Assembly (NCBI GenBank): GCA_900696625.1
Contig: CAADGU010000444.1
Span: 1 to 43,191, forward strand
DNA length: 43,191 nucleotides
Reading direction: 5' to 3'
Source: an uncultured Chloroflexota bacterium
Lineage (GTDB): Bacteria > Chloroflexota > Anaerolineae > Promineifilales > Promineifilaceae
Shown here: piece after piece, positions 31,483-39,223 of the stretch
How the letters are laid out: every line of letters starts with the position of its first letter
Position numbering within the stretch: position 1 is the first letter of the stretch
The notes under the pieces: model-generated
What the model was told of the DNA's origin: nothing
The model's input: only the letters and a program-made list of their open reading frames with translations
The model's database searches: none
Position numbers and translations under genes: made by a program

Positions 31483-33957
31483 TTACGGCATCAGTTGGTC
31501 AAAAATAGATTGCTCATTTTGCGGCAGTATGGTTCCTTCTGCCTTGGCCCGTTCCAAAAAACCGGGAGGGATAACGGGGTTAAAAGAGAGCGAGGGGCAG
31601 GTTCGCTGTACCGGTGGCGCCGTTTCGCCCTCTGCCAACTCTGGTGGTGGTGCATATTGGCCGACTTTCAGGTAGGCGGCCATGATGTTACAGGCAGCCG
31701 GCGCCGCCCATTGTGATCCCTCACCCCCATGATATAAAAAGACGGCGACCACAATTTCGGGATCATCGGCCGGCGCATAACCCACATACCAGGAATGGGT
31801 GGGCAGCACCCGCCGTTGGATAATGTCATCATAGCTGCACCATCCCTTCTCAATGGCAATGTTGTCGCAGAACTCGGCCGTACCCGTCTTGCCGGCCGTG
31901 GGGATGCCGATGTTGTCCATCCACTCCGTATAGGTGGCGCCGGTGTAATACTCTTCCGTGCTGACAAAGGTGTTCACCAGTTTCAAGGCATTGGCAATAA
32001 TCTGAATGTATTCCCGGTCAACGTCCAGCGCGTTTAAGACCACCGGCTGGTAAATGGGCTGCCCGTTGGCATCAAAGCGAATGTTAATGGACGGATCATT
32101 TAGCGGATTACCGTTGGCATCTAATAAAATAGTCTCCCCATTTGGGCCGGGGTGGGCACGGGCGACGATTTGACTGTTGCTGTCCACAATGACCACGTTG
32201 CCATTTTCATCGGTCATATGATGAATGATAGTGGGTTTATACAAAAAGCCGCCGTTAGCAATAACGGCCGCCATTTGCGCTACCTGCATGGGGGATGAGG
32301 TCATAAAACCTTGCCCAATGCCCAGGTTATAATCATCACCAGTAGACCAGGGTTCGCCGTAAAAACGGGCCTTCCAGCCCCGGTCTGGCGGCAAATTCCC
32401 GTCCGCCTCTAATGGCAATTCCAGCCCTTGCACCCGGCCAAATCCAAATTGGGCGCCATATTTGGCAATGCCTTCTACACCCAAGCCCTCCACAAATTCA
32501 CCATCCTGGTTAAAGCCGCCACTGATTTTGTAGAAGTAAATGTCACAGGAATTGGCCAGGCCGGTGGTGACATTCATGTAACCATGTTCACCTGCCGCTG
32601 AATTAATGATCCAACAAACAAAGGTTTGGGCGCGGCCAGGGTCATTGGGGGCGTAGCGGTTGGGGATGGTAATCTGGCCCGGGGCACGCAGCAGCCGGTT
32701 GGGCGAGATCAGCCCTTCTTGTAAGGCGCCGGCCGCCGGCACAATCTTAAATGTGGAGCCAGGTGGGTATTCACTGCTGACGGCGTGGTTAACCAGCGGC
32801 GTGTATTCGTTACGGGCCAGACCCAGATAATACTCTACGGGCACTGACGTTTGAAAGCGGTTATTGTCAAAGGTGGGGAAACTCACCAATGCCAGAATTT
32901 CGCCTGTTTTGGGATTCATGGCTACGGCCGCTGCCTGCCGCACCTCTATAAACGACTCCGCACCGGTAATCGGATCGCGTGAAAGCACAGCTTCACGCTC
33001 TTCCATGACCTGCCGGATAATCTCGGTTGCCATAATTTGTAGATCCAGATCTAGCGTCAGGTGCATATTTAATCCGGCTTGTGGCTCCTGCGCTAACCCA
33101 ATCTGGCGCACTTCGCGTCCGGTCCAGTCCACCTCAATAGTGCGTATTCCCTTTTGCCCCGACAGTTCCAGTTCCATTGAGTTTTCCAGGCCGGCCCAAC
33201 CAACCCGGTCATCTCGCTGATAACCCAATACATTGATCCAGTTTTCATTTGGAATTGGCCCCATATATCCCAAAATATGCGCCGTGAATTCGCCGGAAGG
33301 ATAGTAACGCAGCGGTTGGGGGATGACGCGCACGCCGGGTAGAAAGATGCTCTCCTGCTCCACCCGGTAAGCCATCGTGATAGGCACATTAGCGGTGATG
33401 ACGGCGGGAATATATTGGGCAAAACTATTTTCGATGACAATGCCTTGAATACTACTGGGCAGTTGTTTAACCACGCCGGCATTGTCCAATGTTTCTTGGG
33501 CTGATGTGCCAAAAACGCCGGCCAGACGGGTGTAGGTCTCTATCAATGCGGGGTCGGCCTCAGCAATCAGCTGCTGCTGTTGGACGGTATTGGTAACAGG
33601 TACGCCGGTGAGCAGCGAAAGGCGTTCGTAAACAGCCTGGCGTTCGGCGGCGGTGTCTGGCAAAAAAGCCGGAGTAATGGTGATATTAAAACTGGGCAGG
33701 TTCACGGCCAGGGGTTGGCCGTTGCGATCAAATATAACGCCACGGGGGGCTTTTGTGCGTAAGGTGGCAAACTGGTTTTCCTGGGCCAGCGTGGTGAGTT
33801 CACCGCCGCGTGTTTGCTGAATGTAGTAGACGCGGTAAAGCAGCAGTCCAAAAATGATGACGATGAGGATGCGCAGGAAATATAAACGGCCGCGCAGACC
33901 AATATCTTCTGTTGATGTTTCTCGATCTTCGGGACGATCCCATCCAATGCGTGACAT
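31483..33957 (-). CDS. mrdA: Penicillin-binding protein 2 (peptidoglycan transpeptidase)
   Basis: The protein has 824 residues. A short cytoplasmic tail and one membrane anchor (FLRILIVIIFGLLLYRVYYI) are followed by the PBP dimerisation region (APRGVIFDRNGQPLAVN) and the transpeptidase domain with S401xxK404 (PPGSTFKIV), SCD (ANSCDIYFYK, the usual PBP2 form of SxN) and KTG (AGKTGTAEF). It cross-links peptidoglycan in the elongation complex with MreB, MreC, MreD and RodA. It is longer than the roughly 630 residues of E. coli PBP2, with insertions between SxN and KTG (DENGNVVIVDSNSQ to DANGNPL). It is the last gene of the mreB-mreC-mreD-mrdA series; no rodA follows. This is the longest stretch of the window without an exact ACGGCCGT, though one-base variants ACGGCCGC occur in it. 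Confidence 0.95.
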   Translation of the reverse strand: MSRIGWDRPEDRETSTEDIGLRGRLYFLRILIVIIFGLLLYRVYYIQQTRGGELTTLAQENQFATLRTKAPRGVIFDRNGQPLAVNLPSFNITITPAFLPDTAAERQAVYERLSLLTGVPVTNTVQQQQLIAEADPALIETYTRLAGVFGTSAQETLDNAGVVKQLPSSIQGIVIENSFAQYIPAVITANVPITMAYRVEQESIFLPGVRVIPQPLRYYPSGEFTAHILGYMGPIPNENWINVLGYQRDDRVGWAGLENSMELELSGQKGIRTIEVDWTGREVRQIGLAQEPQAGLNMHLTLDLDLQIMATEIIRQVMEEREAVLSRDPITGAESFIEVRQAAAVAMNPKTGEILALVSFPTFDNNRFQTSVPVEYYLGLARNEYTPLVNHAVSSEYPPGSTFKIVPAAGALQEGLISPNRLLRAPGQITIPNRYAPNDPGRAQTFVCWIINSAAGEHGYMNVTTGLANSCDIYFYKISGGFNQDGEFVEGLGVEGIAKYGAQFGFGRVQGLELPLEADGNLPPDRGWKARFYGEPWSTGDDYNLGIGQGFMTSSPMQVAQMAAVIANGGFLYKPTIIHHMTDENGNVVIVDSNSQIVARAHPGPNGETILLDANGNPLNDPSINIRFDANGQPIYQPVVLNALDVDREYIQIIANALKLVNTFVSTEEYYTGATYTEWMDNIGIPTAGKTGTAEFCDNIAIEKGWCSYDDIIQRRVLPTHSWYVGYAPADDPEIVVAVFLYHGGEGSQWAAPAACNIMAAYLKVGQYAPPPELAEGETAPPVQRTCPSLSFNPVIPPGFLERAKAEGTILPQNEQSIFDQLMP

Positions 33958-33970
33958 AGTGACTCCGTTG

Positions 33971-34036
33971 TCGGTAATCGGTAATCCGTAACCGGTAATC
34001 CGAAGTCGAATTACGGTTCAGGGAATACGGGTTACA
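33971..34036. repeat. Intergenic inverted repeat, CGGTAATC family (degenerate)
   Basis: Tandem CGGTAATC and CCGTAACC units (left) face GAATTACGG and GAATACGGGTTAC (right) imperfectly. It lies between mreD and mrdA. Confidence 0.7.
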
Positions 34037-34038
34037 GG

Positions 34039-34539
34039 TTAAAACTCCAGGCTGCGGGGCCGGAAAATGCGGTCCAGGCCGTAGAGCAGCCAATAAATGG
34101 GCAGCATAGCGACAGTATTTAAGAGGACGAGCGGCCACAGAGTGGTAATGACTTGTATGTTGGAAAGGAAACCAAATAAGCGTAAGAACAGCAGATTGAC
34201 AATCAGGTAAATGGCGGTGGCCAGTGCCGCCAGCAGAATGGGCATGATAATGTGGCTGGTGGGAAAAGCTTGTTGCAGCCACAACACGGCCGTAACCGCC
34301 ACCATATAACTCAATGCTGTTAATCCAATGGGGCTGATGGAAAACAAATCCATGCACAGGCCGCCCACAAATGCCCAGAGCATACCTTCATCTATGCCCC
34401 GTAGCAGCCCCCAGGCCAATGCCACCAGCAAGGGCAATTGTGGCGACAGGTGTAGAAAAGAGAAGTAGGGCAGCACGGCCGTTTGCAGCACACTCAGCGC
34501 CAACATCACCGGAATTGCCAGGTAGATAGAAGTTTTCAT
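34039..34539 (-). CDS. mreD: Rod shape-determining protein MreD
   Basis: The product has 166 residues from the ATG at 34539 (a TTG 6 bp earlier is in frame). Five or six membrane segments are seen: IYLAIPVMLALSVLQTAVLP, PLLVALAWGLLRG, IGLTALSYMVAVTAVLWLQQ, IIMPILLAALATAIYLIVNL and LLNTVAMLPIYWLLYG. LRGIDEGMLWAFVGGLCMDL with the FVGGLxxDL motif is the MreD signature. It is the membrane component of the elongation complex, between mreC and mrdA in the expected order. Confidence 0.9.
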   Translation of the reverse strand: MKTSIYLAIPVMLALSVLQTAVLPYFSFLHLSPQLPLLVALAWGLLRGIDEGMLWAFVGGLCMDLFSISPIGLTALSYMVAVTAVLWLQQAFPTSHIIMPILLAALATAIYLIVNLLFLRLFGFLSNIQVITTLWPLVLLNTVAMLPIYWLLYGLDRIFRPRSLEF

Positions 34540-34548
34540 CTTCAATAG

Positions 34549-34577
34549 GTGGCAGGTGACTACTTGCCACCTGCCAC
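34549..34577. repeat. Intergenic inverted repeat, GGTGGCAGG type
   Basis: GTGGCAGGTG (34549-34558) pairs with CACCTGCCAC (34568-34577). It lies in the 41-bp gap between mreC and mreD and is related in composition to the TGGTGGC family. Confidence 0.8.
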
Positions 34578-34580
34578 TCC

Positions 34581-35426
34581 TTATGGATTATCAAAAATAG
34601 CCGTATTGACCGGCTGAAAATTCGTGATCACAAAGACAATCTCCAGATTCTCAAAATCCGTCACCGGCTGCACCACCGCCTGTTGGAACAGGTTGGCCTC
34701 GCTGCGATTGACTTCAATAACCCGCCCGACCACAATATCCTGAGGAAAACTACCACCCAGCCCAGAAGTCAGCACCACTTCGCCAATTTCCAGGTTGTAC
34801 TTCAAATCCACCCAATCCATCGTCAGCGGCCCGCCCAAGCCGCCGCCGCTGAGGATGCCGGTAGCCCGCGAATTACCCAGCCGGGCCGGAATGGCGCTGG
34901 CGTTATCGGTAATGAGCGCCACCTGGGAGAAGTTGGGCGCGGCCCGGAAAACAATCCCCACCAGCCCTCGTGAACTCTCCACCGGCATCCCGACGCGAAT
35001 GCCATCAGCGGTGCCTTTGTCTATGATAATGCTGCGGATGGACGGGCTGGTATCGTGCCCAATAACAGAAGCGATCTGCCTTGTAAACTCTGGCGATTGG
35101 CGGGCACGGTTGAACAAATCTTGCAAAATGCGCCATTCCCCTTCAATTTCGCGCAGCTCCTCGTTTTCCCGTTCCAGTTCGGCCACACGAGCCTGCAAAT
35201 CGGCAATTTCGGTGCGGGCCGTTTGCAGATCACGCGGGCCTTCCAACAGACCGGCAGCCGATTCAGAGCGGGTAGAGGTGAAAGAGAGAACGGCCGTGAA
35301 TGGATTCCGCACCACCGCCAATGCCCCACCCAAATTCCCCGTGCTGTCCAGATAGGTCAGCAGCAGCGCCACCCCCACCAAAACGGCAAACGTAACCCAA
35401 CGTATCCGCTTCTGTGCCTCACTCAT
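34581..35426 (-). CDS. mreC: Rod shape-determining protein MreC
   Basis: The protein has 281 residues. An N-terminal membrane anchor (VTFAVLVGVALLLTYL) is followed by a coiled coil (about 65-100, TARTEIADLQARVAELEREN) and the extracytoplasmic double beta-barrel (IASVIGHDTSPSIRSIIIDK, GMPVESSRGLVGIV, VLTSGLGGSFPQDIVVGRV). All are standard MreC features. It dimerises through the coil and scaffolds PBP2 outside the membrane. It lies in order after mreB, separated by a long inverted repeat. Confidence 0.93.
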   Translation of the reverse strand: MSEAQKRIRWVTFAVLVGVALLLTYLDSTGNLGGALAVVRNPFTAVLSFTSTRSESAAGLLEGPRDLQTARTEIADLQARVAELERENEELREIEGEWRILQDLFNRARQSPEFTRQIASVIGHDTSPSIRSIIIDKGTADGIRVGMPVESSRGLVGIVFRAAPNFSQVALITDNASAIPARLGNSRATGILSGGGLGGPLTMDWVDLKYNLEIGEVVLTSGLGGSFPQDIVVGRVIEVNRSEANLFQQAVVQPVTDFENLEIVFVITNFQPVNTAIFDNP

Positions 35427-35429
35427 AGC

Positions 35430-35497
35430 TAATTATGAATTATGAATTATGAATTATGAAGGGTGTTTCATAATTCATAATTCATAATTCCTAATTT
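35430..35497. repeat. Intergenic inverted repeat, AATTATGA family, 23-bp perfect arms
   Basis: AATTATGA units in tandem (35438-35460) pair exactly with TTCATAATTCATAATTCATA plus ATT (35467-35489), loop GGGTGT. It fills the whole mreB-mreC gap. It is the same family as 29307-29376. Confidence 0.92.
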
Positions 35498-36559
35498 CTA
35501 ATGGTGTGTGCTGCCGCGATGCAGTCCGGCCAGCGAGCGTTCCCAAAGTTCGATGTTTTCTAACACCCGCCCTGCGCCACGGGCCACACAGGTCATCGGG
35601 TCTTCGGCGACCCACACCCGCATTTTGACCACATCTTCCAGCCGTTCCGCCAGACCGCGAATTTGGGCGCCGCCCCCGGCCAGGCAGATACCCACTTCCA
35701 TCAGGTCGGCTACCAGTTCGGGCGGCGTCTCATCCAGGGCATCGCGTACGGTATCCACAATGATGTTAACAGAGGGGGCCATGGCTTCGCGTAGTTCAAT
35801 GCTGCTAATTTCCACCGACTGGGGCAGGCCGTTAATCAGGTTCCGGCCACGCAGCGTCATGGTGCGCTCTTCGGGCAGTGGGAACGCGGAACCAATCCCA
35901 ATTTTGGCCCGTTCGGCCATGCGCTCGCCAATCAACAGGTTGTACTTGTTGCGGGCATATTGCACAATGTCTTCATCCATCTCATCGCCGGCCACACGAA
36001 TGGAACGGCTGACAACAATACCCCCCATGGCAAAGATGGCTACTTCGGTGGTGCCGCCGCCAATGTCCACAATCATGCTGCCGCGGGGTTCGTTCACCGG
36101 CAGCCCGGCGCCAATGGCGGCGGCGGTTGGTTCTTCAATGAGGTGCGCTTCTCTGGCGCCGGCCGATATGGCCGCGTCATAGACAGCCCGTTTTTCCACT
36201 TCGGTGACGCCACTGGGGATGCCCACCACCACACGCGGGCGGGGAAAGGGCACGATCATTTGCTCGTGTGATTTGGTGATGAAGTATTTGAGCATGGCTT
36301 CGGTGATCTCAAATTCGGAGATCACGCCATCGCGCAACGGCCGTATGGCTATTATATCCGCCGGGGTACGTCCCACCATTTCCCGCGCCTCCGCGCCAAT
36401 TGCCAATGGCATGCGTGTTCGCCGGTTAATAGCCACCCACGATGGTTCATTGATGACAATGCCTTTGTCACGAATGTACACCAGCGTATTGGCCGTACCC
36501 AGGTCAATACCGACATCTAATGAAAACAGGCCCAAAAGCCAGTCTAATGGTCTAAACAA
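35498..36559 (-). CDS. mreB: Rod shape-determining protein MreB
   Basis: The protein has 353 residues and starts with TTG (36559); no ATG is available at the conserved N-terminus. The actin fold has VGIDLGTANTLVYIRDKG (phosphate 1), VVVGIPSGVTEVEKRAVYDA, IEEPTAAAIGAGLPV, MIVDIGGGTTEVAIF (phosphate 2) and GICLAGGGAQIRGL (adenosine motif). An N-terminal FRPLDWLLGLFS is likely an amphipathic membrane-binding helix. MreB polymerises under the membrane and guides wall elongation. It is the first gene of the shape cluster, with a promoter on the minus strand (TTGGAG 36630-36625, 17 bp, TATAAT 36607-36602). Confidence 0.96.
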   Translation of the reverse strand: MFRPLDWLLGLFSLDVGIDLGTANTLVYIRDKGIVINEPSWVAINRRTRMPLAIGAEAREMVGRTPADIIAIRPLRDGVISEFEITEAMLKYFITKSHEQMIVPFPRPRVVVGIPSGVTEVEKRAVYDAAISAGAREAHLIEEPTAAAIGAGLPVNEPRGSMIVDIGGGTTEVAIFAMGGIVVSRSIRVAGDEMDEDIVQYARNKYNLLIGERMAERAKIGIGSAFPLPEERTMTLRGRNLINGLPQSVEISSIELREAMAPSVNIIVDTVRDALDETPPELVADLMEVGICLAGGGAQIRGLAERLEDVVKMRVWVAEDPMTCVARGAGRVLENIELWERSLAGLHRGSTHH

Positions 36560-36601
36560 TGTGTGTTACCTGATCCTTCTCTTCCCAAATGTTCGAGCGA
36601 G

Positions 36602-36675
36602 ATTATAACCAACCGTGAGAGCCTCTCCAATTTTGCTCACGAAATACCCGGTTTTGCCACCCAATCAAGTATAAT
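36602..36675. promoter_or_regulatory. Divergent promoters for mreB and the hypothetical gene
   Basis: Minus strand: TTGGAG, 17 bp, TATAAT (36630 to 36602) for mreB, with a leader of about 36 nt. Plus strand: TATAAT at 36670-36675 with no clear -35 box serves the gene at 36768. No inverted repeat of the gene-end type is found in this divergent gap. Confidence 0.6.
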
Positions 36676-36767
36676 TCCTGAGAACGGGATAAGTTGGCGA
36701 GCAATCAGGGGCAAATTATGCGTATTTTCACCAGTTTATCCAACAGCTTTAGTTATGGAAGAAAATT

Positions 36768-37178
36768 ATGACCACAAGAGCATTATTTGAAGGATTGGTT
36801 TACGGTGAGAACGGGCAGTTGGTAGGCACGGCCGTTGTCGGTAACGAAGCCAACTACGTCATTGACGATGCCGGTTTTATGCGCCATGTGAGCGCCGAAG
36901 ATGTTGACCGGCAGATATTAGATTTTTTCCTGCAACAACTCCATGAAAACCAAGACATGGCGGTGGAACAGGCCATGAAGTTCATGGGCAAGGATGACCT
37001 GATGACCAAAGCGGCCATAGATGCCTCCTTGCGCAACATCAATATGGACGACATTATCGCCCAGGGTATTCCCCAGCAGGCGCGAGAAATGCTGGGCATG
37101 ATGGGCTTTCGGGTCACTATTAACTTTCACGGTGAGGTCATTAGCATTGACCAACCGCAGGGGTTTGAGGAAGAGTAG
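36768..37178 (+). CDS. Conserved hypothetical protein of unknown function
   Basis: This is a soluble 136-residue protein with no signal or membrane segment. It begins MTTRALFEGLVYGENGQLVG, has a beta-rich first part (TAVVGNEANYVIDDAGFMRH), an acidic, Met-rich helical middle (QILDFFLQQLHENQDMAVEQ, AMKFMGKDDLMTKAAIDASL) and a short beta C-terminus (MGFRVTINFHGEVISIDQPQ). I do not recognise a named family. The even composition, GGAA-type ribosome site and own promoter support a real gene. It is divergent from mreB and 62 bp upstream of the PfpI-like gene on the same strand. Confidence 0.75.
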   Translation: MTTRALFEGLVYGENGQLVGTAVVGNEANYVIDDAGFMRHVSAEDVDRQILDFFLQQLHENQDMAVEQAMKFMGKDDLMTKAAIDASLRNINMDDIIAQGIPQQAREMLGMMGFRVTINFHGEVISIDQPQGFEEE

Positions 37179-37220
37179 TTGCTGGTGGCTGGTGGCCGGT
37201 ACAAGCAACCAGCCACTAAC
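37179..37220. repeat. Intergenic inverted repeat, TGGTGGC family
   Basis: GTGGCTGGT (left) pairs with ACCAGCCAC (right), with TTGCTGGTGGCTGGTGGC units. It starts directly after the stop of the hypothetical gene. Confidence 0.75.
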
Positions 37221-37240
37221 GACCTACAAGGAGTAATCTC

Positions 37241-37774
37241 ATGCGTTTAAGTGGTAGAAAAATTGCCATTCTTTTAGCGGAGGGGGTGGAGGATTTGGAG
37301 TTTTATGTGCCGTTGATGCGGCTAGAGGAGGAGGGCGCCGAGGTGATTGCCGCCGGACTGGATATGAAACCGGTACGGGGCAAGAATGGGCTGGAAATAA
37401 CACCCACCACGCGTATTGAGACGTTGAATGCCCAGGAGTTGTTTGCGGTGGTGATACCAGGTGGTTGGGCGCCGGATAAATTGCGCCGGTACACGGCCGT
37501 GACCCAACTCATCCACGACATGAACGCGGCCGGTAAGGTCATTGGCGTCATTTGCCATGGCGGGTTGGTGGCCATTTCGGCGGGGATTGTGAACGGCCGT
37601 CCCGCCACAGGCTCTTTAGGCATTAAAGACGATCTGGTCAATGCCGGCGCCAACTGGGTAGACGACGCCGCCTTCCGCGACGGCAACCTGGTCTGGGGGC
37701 GCGTCGTCGCCGACATCCCTGCCTTTTGCCGTGAACTGGTAGCTGCTCTGGTGGAAGCAGCCGGTAATCGGTAA
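37241..37774 (+). CDS. DJ-1/PfpI family protein
   Basis: This 177-residue single-domain class I glutamine amidotransferase-like fold has ILLAEGVEDLEFYVPL (conserved acidic residue near the start), VVIPGGWAPDKLRR and the nucleophile elbow GVICHGGLVA with C105. PfpI/YhbO-type members are reported as intracellular proteases or glyoxalase/deglycases active on methylglyoxal adducts; the precise activity cannot be told from sequence. AAGGAG precedes the ATG. The stop lies inside an inverted repeat. Confidence 0.92.
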   Translation: MRLSGRKIAILLAEGVEDLEFYVPLMRLEEEGAEVIAAGLDMKPVRGKNGLEITPTTRIETLNAQELFAVVIPGGWAPDKLRRYTAVTQLIHDMNAAGKVIGVICHGGLVAISAGIVNGRPATGSLGIKDDLVNAGANWVDDAAFRDGNLVWGRVVADIPAFCRELVAALVEAAGNR

Positions 37775-37806
37775 TCCGTAATCGGATGACGGTTTACGGT
37801 TTACGT
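37761..37806. repeat. Intergenic inverted repeat, CGGTAATC family (degenerate)
   Basis: CGGTAATCGGTAATCCGTAA (left) faces GACGGTTTACGGTTTACG (right) imperfectly. It lies between the convergent PfpI and sugar-transferase genes and includes the PfpI stop. Confidence 0.7.
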
Positions 37807-37807
37807 C

Positions 37808-39223
37808 TCAATACGCTCCCTTGCCAAACAAAGCATGGGGGATTGTTTGCAGCAAAATGCGAAAGTCTAAGCCCAACGACCAGTTTTCAATGTAATAAAT
37901 ATCCAGCAGGCACAACTCATCAAAGGTCAGGTCGGAACGGCCGCTCACCTGCCATAACCCGGTGATGCCGCCAATGACGGACAACCGTTGTTTGTGCCAG
38001 CCTTTGTATTGAGCCACTTCTTCCGGCAGGGGGGGGCGCGGGCCAACCAGACTCATTTGTCCGCGCAACACATTGTAAAGCTGCGGCAGCTCGTCCAGGC
38101 TGGTGCGGCGGATAAATTTGCCCACTCGCGTCAGGCGCGGGTCGTCTTTCATCTTGAAAAGGGGGCCATCGGCCTGGTTAAAAGCCAACAGCGTTACCTT
38201 TTGTGCTTCGGCATCCACCACCATAGAGCGGAACTTAAGCATTTGAAACGGCCGTCCATCCTTACCAATGCGTATGCCGGCATAAAACACCGGGCCGGGA
38301 GAGTCAATCTTGATAGCCAGAGCGATCACGGCCGTGACAATCAGCGTGGGCACAGACAACAGCAAAATAATGCTCAAATCCATTAGCCGCTTGGTAATCT
38401 GTTGTCCCCGGCTGATGCCTGCTTCCCGCACACGGAGGGTGGGAATACCGGCCATATTGATCATTTCTACCCGGTTCATGCTCAGTTGCAGCAGGTCTGG
38501 CACCACCTGTGCGCGGACGTTGTGCGTCTGGCACGTTTGCAGCAGCCGGGCAATCTCCTGATGCTGTTCACCGGGTAGGGCAATAAAAACATTATGCACC
38601 AACGGATCACTTTGCAGCACACCTTCCAGGTCATCAAAGACGCCTAGATTGGGGATGCGCCCCAGACCGATATTGTTTTCGCTACGGCCGTCGTGCAAAT
38701 AGCCAATCACCTGAAAGCCCAGGTCAGGCCGGGCCAGCAGCGTGCGCATCACGCTGCGTCCCACTTCCCCCGACCCCAAAACCAGCGCCCGGTCGGCCAG
38801 TTTGCCCCGCCGGTATAGCAGCGAAAGCAGCCAGCGGCGCAGCAGCCGCGCCAGGCTGATCAAGGCCACAATGATCACAAACGCCCAAAAAAACAGCAGT
38901 CGGGAAAAAGGCGTGGGCTGCACAAAAAAAGTGAGAACCACCATCAGCCCAATGCCGGCGGCTGTGGCATACAGCACCCGCGTGGCCTCATCCAGCCAGG
39001 CTTCACCCCGCCGCCGCTGCCACACGCCCATTTGCGAATAGGTAAAAACCAACAGCAAGATCAGCGCCGCCTGCTGCCCCAGGTAATCGGTGTAGGGTTC
39101 ATAAAAAGCAATCGAGCGAAACCACTGCCACTGGTAGCGAATGAGGTATGCCAGGGCAAACCCCACATTCATGAGGAATAGATCACCGACAATGGTGACA
39201 AAGCGTATCTTCCTTTTACTCAT
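37808..39223 (-). CDS. Undecaprenyl-phosphate sugar phosphotransferase (WcaJ/PssY-like)
   Basis: The product has 471 residues from the ATG at 39223, overlapping the stop of the upstream GT4 gene by 4 bp (ATGA). Four N-terminal membrane segments, a CoA-binding-like Rossmann region (ADRALVLGSGEVGRSVMRTL) and a reentrant membrane helix (LSIILLLSVPTLIVTAVI) precede the catalytic bacterial sugar transferase domain: YAGIRIGKDGRPFQMLKFRS, RRTSLDELPQLYNVLRGQMS and LVGPRPPLPEEV, with the DELPQ/GPRP motifs. It moves a sugar-1-phosphate from a nucleotide sugar to undecaprenyl phosphate, the first step of exopolysaccharide or capsule synthesis. Together with the upstream GT4 enzyme it starts such a pathway; the remaining genes are not in the window. 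Confidence 0.94.
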   Translation of the reverse strand: MSKRKIRFVTIVGDLFLMNVGFALAYLIRYQWQWFRSIAFYEPYTDYLGQQAALILLLVFTYSQMGVWQRRRGEAWLDEATRVLYATAAGIGLMVVLTFFVQPTPFSRLLFFWAFVIIVALISLARLLRRWLLSLLYRRGKLADRALVLGSGEVGRSVMRTLLARPDLGFQVIGYLHDGRSENNIGLGRIPNLGVFDDLEGVLQSDPLVHNVFIALPGEQHQEIARLLQTCQTHNVRAQVVPDLLQLSMNRVEMINMAGIPTLRVREAGISRGQQITKRLMDLSIILLLSVPTLIVTAVIALAIKIDSPGPVFYAGIRIGKDGRPFQMLKFRSMVVDAEAQKVTLLAFNQADGPLFKMKDDPRLTRVGKFIRRTSLDELPQLYNVLRGQMSLVGPRPPLPEEVAQYKGWHKQRLSVIGGITGLWQVSGRSDLTFDELCLLDIYYIENWSLGLDFRILLQTIPHALFGKGAY

